Assembly: GCA_000277445.1 (NCBI GenBank)
Contig: AJWJ01000027.1
Location: forward strand, 25,698-89,697
Origin: Polysphondylium violaceum
Lineage: Eukaryota; Evosea; Eumycetozoa; Dictyosteliales; Dictyosteliaceae
Direction of reading: 5' to 3'
Length of the DNA: 64,000 nucleotides
A program made the position numbers and the translations under genes. The notes beneath the pieces are model-generated. The model ran no database searches. It was not told where the DNA came from and was given only the letters and a program-made list of their open reading frames with translations. Position 1 is the stretch's first letter. Each line of letters starts with the position of its first letter. Of the stretch, positions 46,801 to 58,931 are shown one piece after another.

Positions 46801-47820
46801 GTACATACTTCATCAGCTTCATTAAATACAGTGAATGGACCTGGAAATTCAGGCTTGGGAGTGTATTCAAAATCATCGATATCTTGAGAAACAATCTCAC
46901 GATTGACGATAAGATAACCTTGTTTGTCCAACATATAGGAAATCATCATGATTGAATCAATCTCTTTGTTTGGAAACTTGAGTTGAGCTTTGGTGGTCTC
47001 TATATCAAATGCCAAAACACGTGGATCAGGTCTACCTACTCTCTCTTTGTTTAATGTCACAGTTGGGAACTGTACACCAGATTCTCTGATGATATCATAC
47101 CACACTCCGACTCTAATATTTAAATCGATGGCCGATCTAACATAGTAGGGCACATCGTACTCTCTGATATCAAATATATATTCTGTAGCTGATTTTAATG
47201 TATTGGTGTTCTTGTTACCATTGCTATTACTGCTGCCGCTGTTTAGACTATTATTATTTAGATTATTGTTGGCGAGTAGAGTTTGAAATGAATGGAATGA
47301 ATCTTCGTAGGCTTGAGAGGTGTTGGATTTGATTTTGTTTCGTTTGATAATGGGAAACAATTCATTTCTAACACTGACAAGTGACTGAACGTTGAGAAAA
47401 GACACTTTGAGATACTTGTTTTTCAAACCAGACAAATGGTTGTCTAGATCCAAATCCTCTTTGTCCATTATATCTATAGTTACAATCTTTCCTTCATACA
47501 TTCTTTTTAAATAGGTTTCGACTTCAATCTGATGATCATCTTTCACAAAAACATAGAAATATGGATTAAAAGGTATCCACGTTTTGAATGACTCTGCGTC
47601 CTCTTGTATGAAAAAACACTCTAATGCTGATCTATCATTACCATTATCTTTAATAGAACTCTTTGTAATATTATTTATTATGATTATTAATAACATAGAT
47701 ATTTTTGTTTAAACAATTATACATCTGTATGCTTACCGGTTGAATATTAAGTAACCAACCTTGTTTAGAATATTTTGTAAATTTCTTTGAATTATTATCC
47801 ACATTTTCTTGTGGACTCAT
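40841..47820 (-). CDS. pole: DNA polymerase epsilon catalytic subunit
   Basis: Three exons in phase: 47737-47820, 46809-47660 and 40841-46744; 2279 residues, the usual size. Exon 1 ends GWLLNIQP and exon 2 opens SSIKDNGNDRSALECFFIQE, as in other Pol epsilon proteins. Proofreading motifs: Exo I AFDIETTKAQ at 245-254, Exo II VTYNGDFFDWPFIEARA, Exo III VSDAVATYYLYMTYVHPF. Polymerase motifs: [20 protein letters not shown] (motif A, about 590), NSFYGYVKRKGARW (B) and EIDTDGIWCILPS (C, about 825). The C-terminal half is the inactive polymerase module, and the end has two Cys clusters (CSFCHSC and CTQCKNHYC/CSKCN...CSLC) for metal and Dpb2 binding. It is the leading-strand replicase. Asn/Ser tracts (for example at 41890-41930) are inserted in non-catalytic loops. 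All catalytic acids visible are intact. Confidence 0.97.
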
Positions 47821-48257
47821 TTCTTTACAAAATAAAAGGCTATTATTAATGTAAACCTTTATATGTAGGTGTTGTTATTGTTATTACTGTTACTAATCTT
47901 TTGAAAAATATGACCTCCAGATATCTAATTTTTTTGAATTTTTGAAAAAAAAAAAAAAAAAAAAAAACGGCGCGAAACTCCCAAGAGGAAGGGAAAAAAT
48001 TATATTGAGAATTTATTCACCGAATCAAAATACCTCAAACGATGGGACAAATCAAATAAACAGAGATTAGGATTACAAAAAAAAATGTAAATATACATTA
48101 AATTTTATTCAAGTGAAGTAAACGATCTCCAAATAAAAAAAAGGAGAATAAGTCGATCATATTAAAAATATGCAAATGGGGTATGTGAAAGGATTATATT
48201 GCTATCAAATAGATAACCTGTGAAAATTGAAAATTGTATATGTGTTGAATTGAGTGA
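47821..48257. other. Intergenic spacer, POLE promoter side
   Basis: Spacer of 437 bases upstream of POLE, with an A22 run near 47945-47966 followed by the GC-rich patch CGGCGCG (47967-47974). That patch could be a MluI-like (ACGCGT) cell-cycle box relative, but the exact box is absent. Confidence 0.5.
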
Positions 48258-50426
48258 CTAAGTTAATTGAGTTGCGATAAAATCATCACAATCTTTAACA
48301 AATTTACAACTACACACATCTTGAGTGTCACAGGTAAGGAAACGAGGCACTCTACAAGCCATATAAATGATACCAATTGAACCCATACTAATGAGACCGT
48401 ATAAAAGGAAACCAAAGAATGGTAACCACTTTTCTTTCATTCTTTTCCAGGCACGATCGAGGGGTAAGTGGAAATAACGTTCATTGATTAATAATGTGAG
48501 GATATCAAAGACAAAGGCAATACCCAATTGGATGGCAACATTGATTGTGGCATCTGCAAGAGTAAATTCACCACTGTCTGGATATGGGAAAAAGAAGAGA
48601 CCTCTGATATTGTAGAATGTCCACATAGTGAATGCCGAGGCGGGAATGGATGCATTCTCCATAATCATTTCAGTGTAGAGACCAACAGCTCTCACAAATC
48701 TTTTGGATTCTTGATTTTCTTTACCCATCACTTTTTTCAACACTCTGTTGGCAGCCTTGTCACGCAATTGGACAGATGATCTAAAGACCAATTTACCAAT
48801 ATTGAGGAGAATGACAGAAACTACGGTGAATTCGATTTCATTGATGGTAGAAATCATCATACGACCCAAGGTTGAGATGTGGGCTTGAGCATGGACGACG
48901 GCCAAACTGTGCATGATATTGGCACCCTTTTTCTCCATTTGTTTGGTGACTAAAAGACGAACGGGAATCATCATAAGCACCTCAAAGTAGATGGGATGGA
49001 TAACAAGACGCCAGGCAATCTTGGCAATATTTGAGAAACCAATGTACAATTGAATCATAAACATACCGTACATAAGGGCAGTGGCAGACACCAATATTTC
49101 TGTGCCAAGAAAAGCAAAGCCATTTGAAAGACGTTCTTTATGAGTTTGGTAACTCTTTCCTACGTAACCCATAACAAAACAAAGACCAGTGTAACCGATA
49201 ATCAAAAGAATTACATCGCCCAACCAGTACCAATAGGTAACATCGCCGGCAAAGAAAGACCATGGCACCAACATAAATAAACCGATAACACCAATGACCC
49301 ACAAGTAGAATTTAGTCTCCACCATTCTTTTGATGCCATAGACAGAAATAAATTGAATCAAAGTGAAAATGGCAAGACCACCAACAAAGAATGTTGATAC
49401 CAACATGGCATAGTCTGTATGATGGAAATAATCTGTGGTTCCATTGGATCTCTTGAGCCACTCTGGTGAAGAGTAGGCATAGGATAATATAATACAAATA
49501 ATAGTTCCAATGAGGGCAACAAATAGAGACAAACTATAATCTTTACAAATCTCCAATAAATGAAGTAATAAGGGTAATTTCAAACGACGACCATCAAACT
49601 CTCTTAAATATTTCTTACTTTCATGTGGATTCTTTTCGCCAGACAACTCTCTCATTTCAATACCAACCTTTTCATTGGTCTCGGAATCTTTCTTATCTTC
49701 AATTTCATCCATTTCATCGTCGAATCCATCAGAGTCTGACTCTTCTTCATCGGTGGAGTTGTAGAGTGAATGAATGAAATTTCTTATACTGTGGGTTGCA
49801 TTTATATGTGAATTTGATGTATTGTGTGTACTAACGGCATCTTCTAATCTTTCTTGTGATTTTTTACTCTTGTTTGTAACATTACTATTGTTTAAATTGT
49901 GTGCCACATTGTTTGTCGATGAGTTGGGAGTTGTTGTCGGAGTGATCGGTGTGCTGGCAGAGATTGGAAACTCTTTCTCAATTTTTACAGTTTGGTCAAC
50001 AATGATATTATTATTTTCTCTTTCTCTAGCTGCGTCATCGGCAACTTCAATGTCTAGGGAAGATGAATCTGAGGATGAAGATGATGACGATGAATCATCA
50101 CTTTCACTATCTTTTTGTATATTTGTTGATGTAAATTGAAGTGGAGATGGACCATGGATATTTATAGATCCTCTTGGTGTTCCAGTTGGTGAAGATGACC
50201 GTGGTCTTGGTGTTCCACTTGGTGAGGAAGGCCTTGGTGTAGTGCTTGGGGATGGACCTCTTGGAGTAACATTGGGTGATGATCCACTATTACTTCTAGA
50301 TCTATTTGTTAACTGTTGAGTATTTTTTATTTGTTTTTTTTTTGATTAGATATATTATAAGATTTACGAAAAAAAAAAAACCTTAACCTGTTGACCCAAG
50401 TCTGTATGATGAGGAATATTATCCAT
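48258..50426 (-). CDS. Polytopic membrane protein with Ser/Pro-rich N-terminus
   Basis: Two exons, 50388-50426 and 48258-50312, in phase; 697 residues. The longest in-phase frame in exon 2 lacks an early ATG, and the short first exon MDNIPHHTDLGQQ supplies it (donor GTTAAG, acceptor CAACAG). Residues 14-100 repeat short Ser/Pro/Gly blocks (SPSGTPRPRS, SPTGTPRGS) with many minimal proline-directed phosphorylation sites, followed by an acidic stretch. From about residue 270 there are roughly nine to ten hydrophobic segments (LSLFVALIGTIICIILSYAY first), a basic amphipathic loop around KQMEKKGANIMHSLAVVHAQ, and a Cys-rich end (CDTQDVCSCKFVKDCDDF). I do not recognise the family; transporter or channel function is only a possibility. 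Confidence 0.82.
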
Positions 50427-51984
50427 AATTATATTTATTTATTGATATAAATTAAGGTGTGAAAATGAATAAGTTGATGAATGGTTGATTACTTTAAAAC
50501 AACAACTTTAAAAAGTGGGAAATGAAATGAAAAATGAAATGAAATGAAAAAGAGGTATTAATACACCACAAATAACAACAAAATCTAATTAAAAATATTG
50601 TGGGGACCCCTTTAATCAAATTGTCCAAAAAAAGTTATGGCTAATCCTACTCTTTGAAAAAAAAACAAAAAAAGAGCTACCCCCCGCTATGCCTTTTTTT
50701 TAATGGGCAAATTTATGAGTGTTTCGAAAAAATAGCACTTGGAGATGTTGTGGTGATTTGTGTAATGGTATGTGTAAATTAATATATAAAACTTGAACTG
50801 AACCTGTGTATTTGAATGTGGAGATGAATGTGTAGAATAAAATTAATTGGTTTCTTTTTTAACTTAGATATTTAACACAAAAAAAAAAAAAAAAATGTGG
50901 ACCAAAGATTGATTGTTTGTAATGAAAATATTATTGATTGCTATTGAATTGATGATGATATTAACAATAATAATAAAAGTCTCTCAACACTTGGAAATAA
51001 AGTTACTTGTTGTTTGTTCTTTAAAGGATGTCTTGTCAAAATAAAAGAGTCAAGAAATTGTTTAAATATTGATTTTTCAGGTCCGAATTGTACCGCATAA
51101 ATATTTATACGTAAAAAATAAATATAAAAATAAAAATAAAAATAATGGAGTCATTTTTCAAAAATAGACTCCCTGCTTATGTCTGTTGTGTGTTTGTTGG
51201 CTCATGATCAACGAATTCATCCACATTCAATAAACTTGTGGTTTTTTTGACGCGCATTTACGGTCTTTGCAATTTTTTGTGTTTTTTTTTTAGATTTTTT
51301 CGAAAAAAAAAAATAGACATCATAAAATTTTTCAAGAAATGGTGCCTAGATAAAATGGTTGTGGGGGGGGGGGGGTCTAGTTTATTGATTAATGTTGTTG
51401 ATTAATTAAGGGCTTGGGTGAAATAAAATGGGGAAAGGAGACGGTTGAATAAGGTTAGACCGCCCCTTTTACCAGTGCGTAAGCCCCCCTTTGATGTTAA
51501 ATCATTGTTTCACTCGACTAATGTATTTTTTTTAATTTTTTTGCAAGATTTTTTTTTTTTCTTTCAAAACTGCAAATGTGTGTTTGATCAGTTTCCGTTC
51601 GGATTGGTTTAAAAAAAAAAAAATGAAAAAATTTCAAATAACAATACTCTGCCATAGGGATTTTTACCAAATGCTCACATAATTTACTCAAAAGAGGCGA
51701 AGGGAGATATTTTGAGAACAAAATGTATATCTTGTGGGGACTGTGGGTGGTGAGTGATTTGTGTTGTACCAAATAGAGAATAGACCTAGTATAGATCAGA
51801 TTCACTATCCAATAGGAATCGAATGTATGAAAATAGAGGAATAGGTATGGGGGGGCATAAAGAATAAACATTACTCGAACGAAATCAATTTCTCTCAAAT
51901 CTCTTTTCTAAAGATTAATAAATATCTTACCAAAATAAAACTAGATCTATAAAATTATTAAATTTGCATAATTAATTCATTGTA
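50427..51984. other. Long intergenic spacer
   Basis: About 1.56 kb upstream of the membrane-protein gene. It contains A/T runs, a G13 run at 51363-51375 and a less AT-rich patch at 51410-51500. The 126-codon minus frame at 51518-51898 has no ATG start and biased composition; not accepted as a gene. Confidence 0.55.
51363..51375. repeat. G13 homopolymer
   Basis: Thirteen consecutive G residues in otherwise AT-rich spacer, beside a less AT-rich patch. Confidence 0.9.
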
Positions 51985-52306
51985 ATGGGGAACTGTTTAT
52001 TCTCAATTTACAATAATGAAAGTGTTGAAGTGATAATTAATCATTCTCTTATCCCATTAATATGAACAAATACAATTCACTTTTTTCTGAAACCACTTTG
52101 AAAAAGATATTTAGAAATTCTGGTACTCAATACCCCAGCATTAATTTTCTACAACTCATAACACTTACAGAGATTCAGATATTGAGAAGGCAGAAGATAT
52201 TTATGCAACAATATTGAAGGGGTTACATTATAATAAATACAAATTCAAAGATAAAATAATCAAGTCCATTGATTATAATGTGAGAAAATCAAACAAGGAT
52301 ATTTAA
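51985..52306 (+). pseudogene. Frameshifted coding relic
   Basis: Three overlapping protein-like frames follow one another on the plus strand: MGNCLFSIYNNESVEVIINH (51985 on), then MNKYNSLFSETTLKKIFRNS with GTQYPSINFLQLI (52062-52217), then TYRDSDIEKAEDIYATILKG followed by LHYNKYKFKDKIIKSIDYNV (to TAA at 52304-52306). No splice sites join them sensibly. A further frame at 52338-52580 (with a NENKCNCGCLYKHQFF segment) may belong to it. This looks like a decayed gene; the family is not recognised. Confidence 0.4.
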
Positions 52307-52710
52307 AGACACACTCTATTATTAGATCATTAAAGGAATGAAATTACAATTACAATTAATTAATAGATACTTGTCTGGTGAGTCCATCAATAATATAGAT
52401 AATGAGAATAAGTGTAATTGTGGTTGTTTGTACAAACACCAATTCTTTTATTTACAAATTAATTGGACCACCAACAAATTAATTAATTTGGACCTGTTAA
52501 GAGAGATAAAAATTTTCAACAAAAAAAGTAAAAAAAAAACTTGGTGGGGGGGTGTGAAAACTTTTCACAGTTATGTGTAATTTTTGATTTTTTTTTTCAT
52601 GAATGTTTTTTTACTATTTTTTTTTATATGGTTTTTTCTTGGTGAGAGTAGCGTAACCAACATTTTTAGCGCGCACGCACCACCCACCACTCCACACAAA
52701 GATCTTAAAG

Positions 52711-52819
52711 ATGAATGAACAAAATCGTGGGGTTGTGTCATCTACGAATAATAATGATCCTTTTAAAACACCACAACCCATAATAGGTGCTACTCCTACA
52801 ATACAAACAACACCAACAG

Positions 52820-52850
<31 letters not shown>

Positions 52851-55800
52851 ACCACCACAACCCACTATACCAGGGGGTGGAGTATCGAGTAATAGTAATA
52901 ATAGTAACAATGTTGGTAATGGTGATGATAAACCATTACCTTCCATTGAAAATATAAGTCAGGTGCTGCAAACTTTATTTACACATCACGATGCAAATAT
53001 ACAAAATGAGGCAAATAGATGGTTGATTGATCTTCAAAGTCATCCACGTGTAGTGATGTTGTGTTTGGAGCTTATTCAAGCTAATCATCCATTTTATTCT
53101 CAGTTTTTTGGTATACAGACATTGTATACAAGGATTCATAGTGATTGGGAATCTAAATGGGATGATGACTTTAGAGTAAAGATCAAAGATTTGGTTTTCA
53201 ATAGATTTATTTTAGATAAAGATTCAAACAACAATGTCTTTACTTCAAAAATATGTTCTTGTATTGCTGCCATTAGTAAGTGTATTACACATATATAGAT
53301 TGATAGATAGATAGATATTGTATAATATCAATATATATTAATGATATCATTACCGATACCAATAATAGTGATTCATAGTATACCTAGATTATGGGATGAT
53401 TGTATAACAGTACTATTAAATTTATTTCATAACAATGAAACAACAGAGATTATTAAAAAAGGAATACTCGATATATTATATTTATTACCATTAGAGTTTG
53501 AAACAGTGGTTTTATCAAACAATAGAAGATTGGCAATTAAGTCTGAATTTACAAAAGTATCTGAAAGTGTAGTTCAATCTATTTCTGAAATATTGGGAAA
53601 GAATCTATCAAGTCCTTTAAATATTATATTATTAAAATGTGTAAGAAATTGGATAAGATTTAGTAATTCAAAGTAAGTCATATCAGAATTAGTATAGATA
53701 TTCATCAATCAGTATTTCTAACTATATAAACATCATTATTGTAGATCAATATTCAAGAGTAATTTACTCTTACATATATTTCAAATTATAAACAATCAAG
53801 AGGTATTGGTTGAATGCATGAGTTTGATTGGTGATTTAATCAATTTCTATACATATATGTCACCAATTTCAACCTCTAGACCTGCAAATTCAAAAGATAT
53901 TCATTCTAATGATCATGTATGTATAAACATCAATACCTGTTATTAGTTTGTAAATATAGTGTACTAATATGAATATGATGATGTTTATAGGAAAACTTTC
54001 AAATTATTATTGTACCAATTATAAGCAAAATATTCTCTTTAAAACCGATTTATGAACAAGCAGTTCAAAGTAAATATACCTTTATATCTTTAATATTATT
54101 TATAATCATATATATATATATATATTAACATACAATGTTATTCTATCTAATAGATGATGAGATATTTATTTGTAGAGCATTTTCAGAGGTATTGTCACAG
54201 ATTGTTGAATGTTATACACCAATTATGTTGGATACAAACAATACAGCCGTTCAACAATGTTTATCGTTTTTATTACAAACATGTACTCATCCAAATATAG
54301 AGATATCAGAGATAACATTTGATGCATGGCAATTTTTAGCAGAACAAGCATTGGTTGTTGAACAGGAATCATTTCAAACCTTATATGCTCAATTGCTACA
54401 AGTTTTACTCGAGAAATCATCGTATCCATCCAATAAACCAATCATTGATCCAACGAGTGAATTGGCAGACTCTATATCAAACTATAGAAACAATGTCTGT
54501 GATATCATATTATCATGTTTTGAACTGATTGGATACGATCAGTCCCTACAATTCTTGGATGGATTGTTAAAGAATCAATGCAAAACATGGCAATCCTATG
54601 AAGTGGTTTACTATGCATTTCGTTGTGTATCATCGAGTATTGTAGATGAAGATATATCTTTTGATGTAAAAAAGGCAAAGGATCTCTTGGAGTTTGCTTT
54701 CACTTTACCCTATCATTTGAATCTATCGGATACAATCTTGTTTGTATTAAAAGATTTTGGTGATTTTATTTATACTTTTCCTGATCTCCTTTCAAATTCT
54801 ATCAATTATATTATATCTTTATTAAAACATCAACCAATTAGAGCTGATGCATGTATGTATAATATATTAGCCATAGTAATGTAGACTCGAGTCGTACGAA
54901 TACTAATAGCCAACAATTAATTATATAATAGTAAAAATTTTATCCACTTATTCAAATAATTATGGTGATAGAATTTATAAACAAATTGATTTAATTAATT
55001 CAACTATTGAACCATTGTTTTCAATACTAAATATGAGCGAAAGAATTAATTTTATCAATACTGTCATGTTTTTATTATCTTTTGTTAATCATAATCAAGC
55101 TCCAACCATATTACAAAAGTTATTGTCTCCAATTATTAATGAAATAAGAACCTCATTATCAATTGAAAATTATCAAGAACAAAGATCATTTTTGATCAAT
55201 ACTTTGCCAGTTTTAAAAACTTCATTAAGGTAAGTAAAAACAATATTAATATAATGGGTTAGTAAGAATTAATAATAATAATAATAATAATAATTTATTA
55301 TATGATAATAGTTTCCCAGAGAATTATAGTATGTTATATAAAGATTTTGTATTTTCAATTTGGCCATTGTTAGAGGACATCAATAAGATATCGGTGTCAA
55401 ACAAAGATGTAGAATTATTGGGATGTGTATGGAAAATTTATTCAAAAATAACATTGGAGATGGGTGATTCATTGGTAAATATTGATCAATTATTTAATAA
55501 TCTTTTATCTGTAATTCGAAATTTCCCCGTAGTTACCACTCAAATATTTGAAATGATTGATACTATACTTAATCAATATGGAAAAGATACAAAGTTCCAT
55601 CCATATTTTATAAATTTAATTGATACTCTTATTAATCAATCTTTACCAATTTTATCTGAAAGTATGTATATTTTTTATTTATTTGTAATTATTATTGAAT
55701 ATTAATATAAATATTATATAAATTTAGATAATAATGAAAGTATACCCACAGTAACTAGATTTTATAAAACTATTGTAAAATCATTGGAGGTGTGTCCAAA

Positions 55801-56351
55801 TGCTTTTAACAACTCTCCAAATCTATTTAAAATTATAGATTACGCAATCATATTTCTTTTAAATATTGAAAGAGATTCTGTCATGAGTATAATTGAATTT
55901 TTAACTCAATTATTTATTAAAATGAATCCCAATGAATCATTTTTATCAAATTATAGTTTATTAATTTTAAATAATACTTTAAAAGTAAGTTGTTTATAAT
56001 ACTATAGTTAATTATTTAAATCATTATCTCTAACAATTAATTAACAATAATCAATAGGCTCTTGTAAATGATCCAAATAGAACTTTAATTGTATATTTAT
56101 CAAATTTCTTATTTAATTGGATGGAGAAATATTCAAATTTACCAAATCAACAAATTTACATTCGAGAATGTTTTGCTCATTCAGATTGGTTGCCAAAAGG
56201 AACTTCTCTTCAGGAAAAGGAAAGACTATCACATTTAATATTAAAATTAACAAGCAATAAGGCAAAGTTTAGGTCATTGTTGAACGATATATCTCAAGTT
56301 TGTAATAATCAAAATACTTGGGATATTTTTGTATCTTATGAATTATATTAA
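52711..56351 (+). CDS. Importin-beta superfamily karyopherin (importin-13/transportin-3 type)
   Basis: Nine exons in phase: 52711-53275, 53369-53672, 53745-53916, 53991-54069, 54154-54852, 54932-55229, 55312-55661, 55728-55984 and 56058-56351; 1005 residues. The N-terminus is a Thr/Pro/Asn-rich extension of about 75 residues. The importin-beta N-terminal HEAT repeats follow: ANIQNEANRWLIDLQSHP, HPFYSQFFGIQTLYTRIHSD and WESKWDDDFRVKIKDLVFNR, with the FFG/QTLxxxI pattern of this superfamily. HEAT-like helices continue to the end, and IPRLWDDCITVLLNLF (exon 2) fits the importin-13/Mtr10 layout. Such proteins carry SR proteins, histone-like factors or eIF1A through nuclear pores in a Ran-dependent way. 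Intron 1 is the least certain: the acceptor at 53368 was chosen for phase and yields I-M-IHSIPRLW. Confidence 0.88.
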
Positions 56352-56491
56352 TTATTAATATTAATAATAATAACAATAATAATATCAAATTTATATCTAA
56401 AGACAAATACGTATATATTAAGACCAATAAAATAGAGAAAAGGTAGAAATACTTTATGTTTCTTTTTTTTTTTTTTTAATTTAAAAAACCA

Positions 56492-57492
56492 TTATTCTTT
56501 ATCTTTATTTGTTTTTGGTGATAAATTATATTGGTCTTGGAATTTAATATTATCTAATTGATCCAATACTTTTTGGAAATTTACAGGTGCAGTATTGTTT
56601 GATGTATCAATAATAAAATCATAATATTTTTCATCTTGGTAGTCTATGCCATAAATATCTCTATAAATAGATGAATAGTTTAATTAAATTAATTAATATT
56701 TCAACAAAATATTAATAATAATAAATTAACTTACATATATCTTTGTCGATCATCTTCGTCTCTATTTTGATTTACAGTAAAATCATTCATAACTTTATTA
56801 ATATCGGGTAAAGGTAATTTTGAAATTGCGTTTGTTAAATTTGATAGAGATTCGTTATGGGAAAAGTGGTCTGGTAACATTTTCTCTGCTATCGATGCTT
56901 GTTCAGTACCAATTTCTCTTTGAAGGAATCTAATTGCCTTCTCTCTTGCTGAGCATGTAACAAAGATTTTAATTAAATCTTTTCTATTGTATGGTTCTTG
57001 TTCTAAAAAGGAGCCCATAATAGCCGGCTGTCTGCCTTCTATGACTATATATTGAACATTGTTGTCGTTTATATCACTTTTTCCAGCAATAATTTCACAA
57101 GTGTTGTAATCGATATCGATATCGACTCTTCTACCATTCATTTTCTTTAAATTACTCTCGACCAATTCTTTATCGTTGCTCTCTTGAATTTCCCTCAACA
57201 TTTTAGATTGTAATCCCACAGAGATATTCAATTGAGCAGCTATTTCTCTAAACATTGTACCCACGGAATAAAATTTACCACCTTGAAAATGTTTAGATAA
57301 TCTATTTGCCATTGTGCTCTTGCCAGTCAATTGCTGACCTGCAATCAAAATCACTGGTAATTTTTTTGCACTCTGATTGGTATTGTCTACAATTGATTTT
57401 AGTTTACTTGTAGCACTGTCTCCATAGTTTTTTATATATGCATTTGATAGTTTATCAAATGAACTTTTAACAAATCTAGTACAACTAATCAT
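56492..57492 (-). CDS. Cytidylate-kinase-like P-loop kinase
   Basis: Two exons, 56735-57492 and 56492-56660; 308 residues, ATG 57490-57492 (MISCTRFVKSSFDKL). The first 45 residues are poor in acidic residues at the start and may be an organellar leader. Walker A is GQQLTGKST at about 51-59, followed by a lid/CMP-binding helix MFREIAAQLNISVGLQ, the strand VQYIVIEGRQP, and IFVTCSAREKAIRFLQRE. The intron (GTAAGT...TATAG) rejoins DDRQRY/IDIYGIDYQDEKYYDF, then IIDTSNNTAPVNFQKVLDQL. The pair 'RYxxIYGIDY...YDxxIDTS' is typical of bacterial/archaeal-type cytidylate kinases. The likely reaction is phosphorylation of (d)CMP, but the substrate is not proven. Confidence 0.85.
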
Positions 57493-57636
57493 ATTTGGTA
57501 GATGATAAATGATTAAAAATATGCAAAACCGATAAAAACCTGAAAAAAAAATTAAAATAAAATAAAAAAAATAAAAAAAATCGATTAATTTATATAATCA
57601 TTGTTGATCTGATCAGATAATAACACAAACAACATT
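57493..57636. promoter_or_regulatory. Compact divergent promoter
   Basis: Only 144 bases separate the start codons of the CMP-kinase-like gene (minus) and the PDRG1-like gene (plus), so both promoters must lie here. It is A/T-run rich with a TTGATCTGATCAGAT segment near 57604-57618. Confidence 0.55.
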
Positions 57637-58148
57637 ATGAGTAATAATAGTAAGAAAGGAGATAATTCAAAGAGTAATATAGATACACTAAATAAGATAG
57701 AGGAGTTGTACTCGTTAAAAGAAGAGTTGGGGGATGATATATTTATAGATAAAAGAAAGGTAAATAGATTATAAATGATGAGATAATATGTTAGATCCTC
57801 TCTTGTGCTATAAAGTATATGTTATTAATACAGCTATCAAACAATCTATCTCCCTTTCACATTTATCTTATTAAATAGATACTAGATTTAGACCAAAGAA
57901 ATAATTTAAATTTAGATACCTTAGATAGTATAGAAGGTGATAGATCTAAAAAAGAAAAACTATGGATTTATACAGGTGATATTTTTATTCAAATGAAGAA
58001 AGCAGATGCAAAGAGTTTAATTACCAAAGAAAATAAGAATATAGAAAAAGAAATTAAAAATTTAGAGATTGATTTAAAAACAAAACAAGATAAATTATCT
58101 GAAGTTGATAAAAGATATGATGATGAAAGAAATAAATTGTTTCAATAG
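57637..58148 (+). CDS. pdrg1: PDRG1-like prefoldin-family protein
   Basis: Two exons, 57637-57759 and 57879-58148, in phase 0; 130 residues. The protein has the prefoldin beta layout: a first coiled coil (KIEELYSLKEELGDDIFIDK then KILDLDQRNNLNLDTL), a short beta-hairpin KLWIYTGDIFIQMKKADAKS, and a second coiled coil (NKNIEKEIKNLEIDLKTKQD). The block 'DLDxxRxxNxxAL ... KxWxxxGxxFIKxP' is characteristic of PDRG1, a subunit of the R2TP/prefoldin-like (PAQosome) chaperone that helps assemble RNA polymerases and other complexes. No start earlier than ATG 57637 is possible because stops precede it. It is easily missed because both exons are short. Confidence 0.78.
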
Positions 58149-58272
58149 TTTTTTGTAAATATAGATAGATGGGTATAAGGTTATATGAAATTTAAATGTC
58201 ATATCGATGTAAAAAATGTGAATATATTAGATTTATTTTAAAAAGTACATTGGTGTTGACTGAACAGTTTTC

Positions 58273-58627
58273 TTATTTTAAAATTTCAGCATTGGCATGA
58301 ATGCCCAATAAAAGTCCAAGAAGTGCGTGGAAAACGACCTCAAGTCTAAAAAGATGAGCCTCTTTTGCTGTCTCATTACCTGCAATAGCTAGCTGGTTGG
58401 AGGAAGCACTAGAAGTAATTTGATTTGATTTATAGTTGGATTTAACTGATCCTAATTTAGTGATTGAGCCTATAGATGTATTAGTATTTGTTTTTGATTT
58501 TAATAATTTGACAATATCTACCAAAAATAGTCATCTTTTATATATATTTATTTATATTATTATTTGAAGTAAAGTTGATATACAAATTAAACAATTATTA
58601 GATCCCTTAAATAGTTGTTCATAGTAC
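58273..58627 (-). CDS. Unresolved small spliced gene (C-terminal part)
   Basis: The last exon 58273-58517 encodes IVKLLKSKTNTNTS, a Ser/Asn stretch and a well-formed helical end AKEAHLFRLEVVFHALLGLL with GIHANAEILK then TAA. It has no in-frame ATG at its start, but TTGGTAG before 58517 is an acceptor. A 66-nt intron (58518-58583, GTATAT) joins it in phase to 58584-58626, which reads YYEQLFKGSNNCLI after another acceptor (TATAG). The first exon was not found with confidence. A separate minus frame 58587-58703 (MCVKILWGIINGDFLFKTYT) overlaps and may be part of the same locus. No family recognised. Confidence 0.35.
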
Positions 58628-58931
58628 TATAAAACTCATTGTAAGTATAAGTTTTAAACAAGAAATCCCCATTAATAATACCCCATAAAATTTTCACACA
58701 CATTTGATTTGGTAATTCTAAGAAGCACCCCACGAAATTATAAATAAAAAATGGAAATGATAACAAGAAAGTAAAATCTAATTTTTTTATTCATTCCCAT
58801 TTACCCATTAGGTAATGTAACCAGTATAGATGGTATATACTTGATTTTGAAAATAAATAAATATAGAAAAATAATTTAAATGAGTGTGTGTATGTGCGGG
58901 GGTGTGAGAGAGTGTATGGTAAAACAATAAT
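58628..58931. other. Spacer with ambiguous minus-strand coding frame
   Basis: Holds the upstream part of a protein-like minus frame (NFVGCFLELPNQMCVKILWG around 58690-58740) and AT-rich DNA with GT repeats at 58882-58912. No complete gene model could be made. Confidence 0.4.

Noticed and set aside
47967-47974. MluI-type cell-cycle box upstream of POLE
   Set aside because: The sequence is CGGCGCG, not ACGCGT; kept only as a remark.
51518-51898. 126-codon open frame on the minus strand
   Set aside because: Starts at TTG, is dominated by Phe/Lys/Leu from T/A runs and has no recognisable domain or splice context.
51985-52010. N-myristoylation signal MGNCLFS
   Set aside because: The Ser is one place too far along for the usual MGxxxS/T pattern and the frame is broken soon after.
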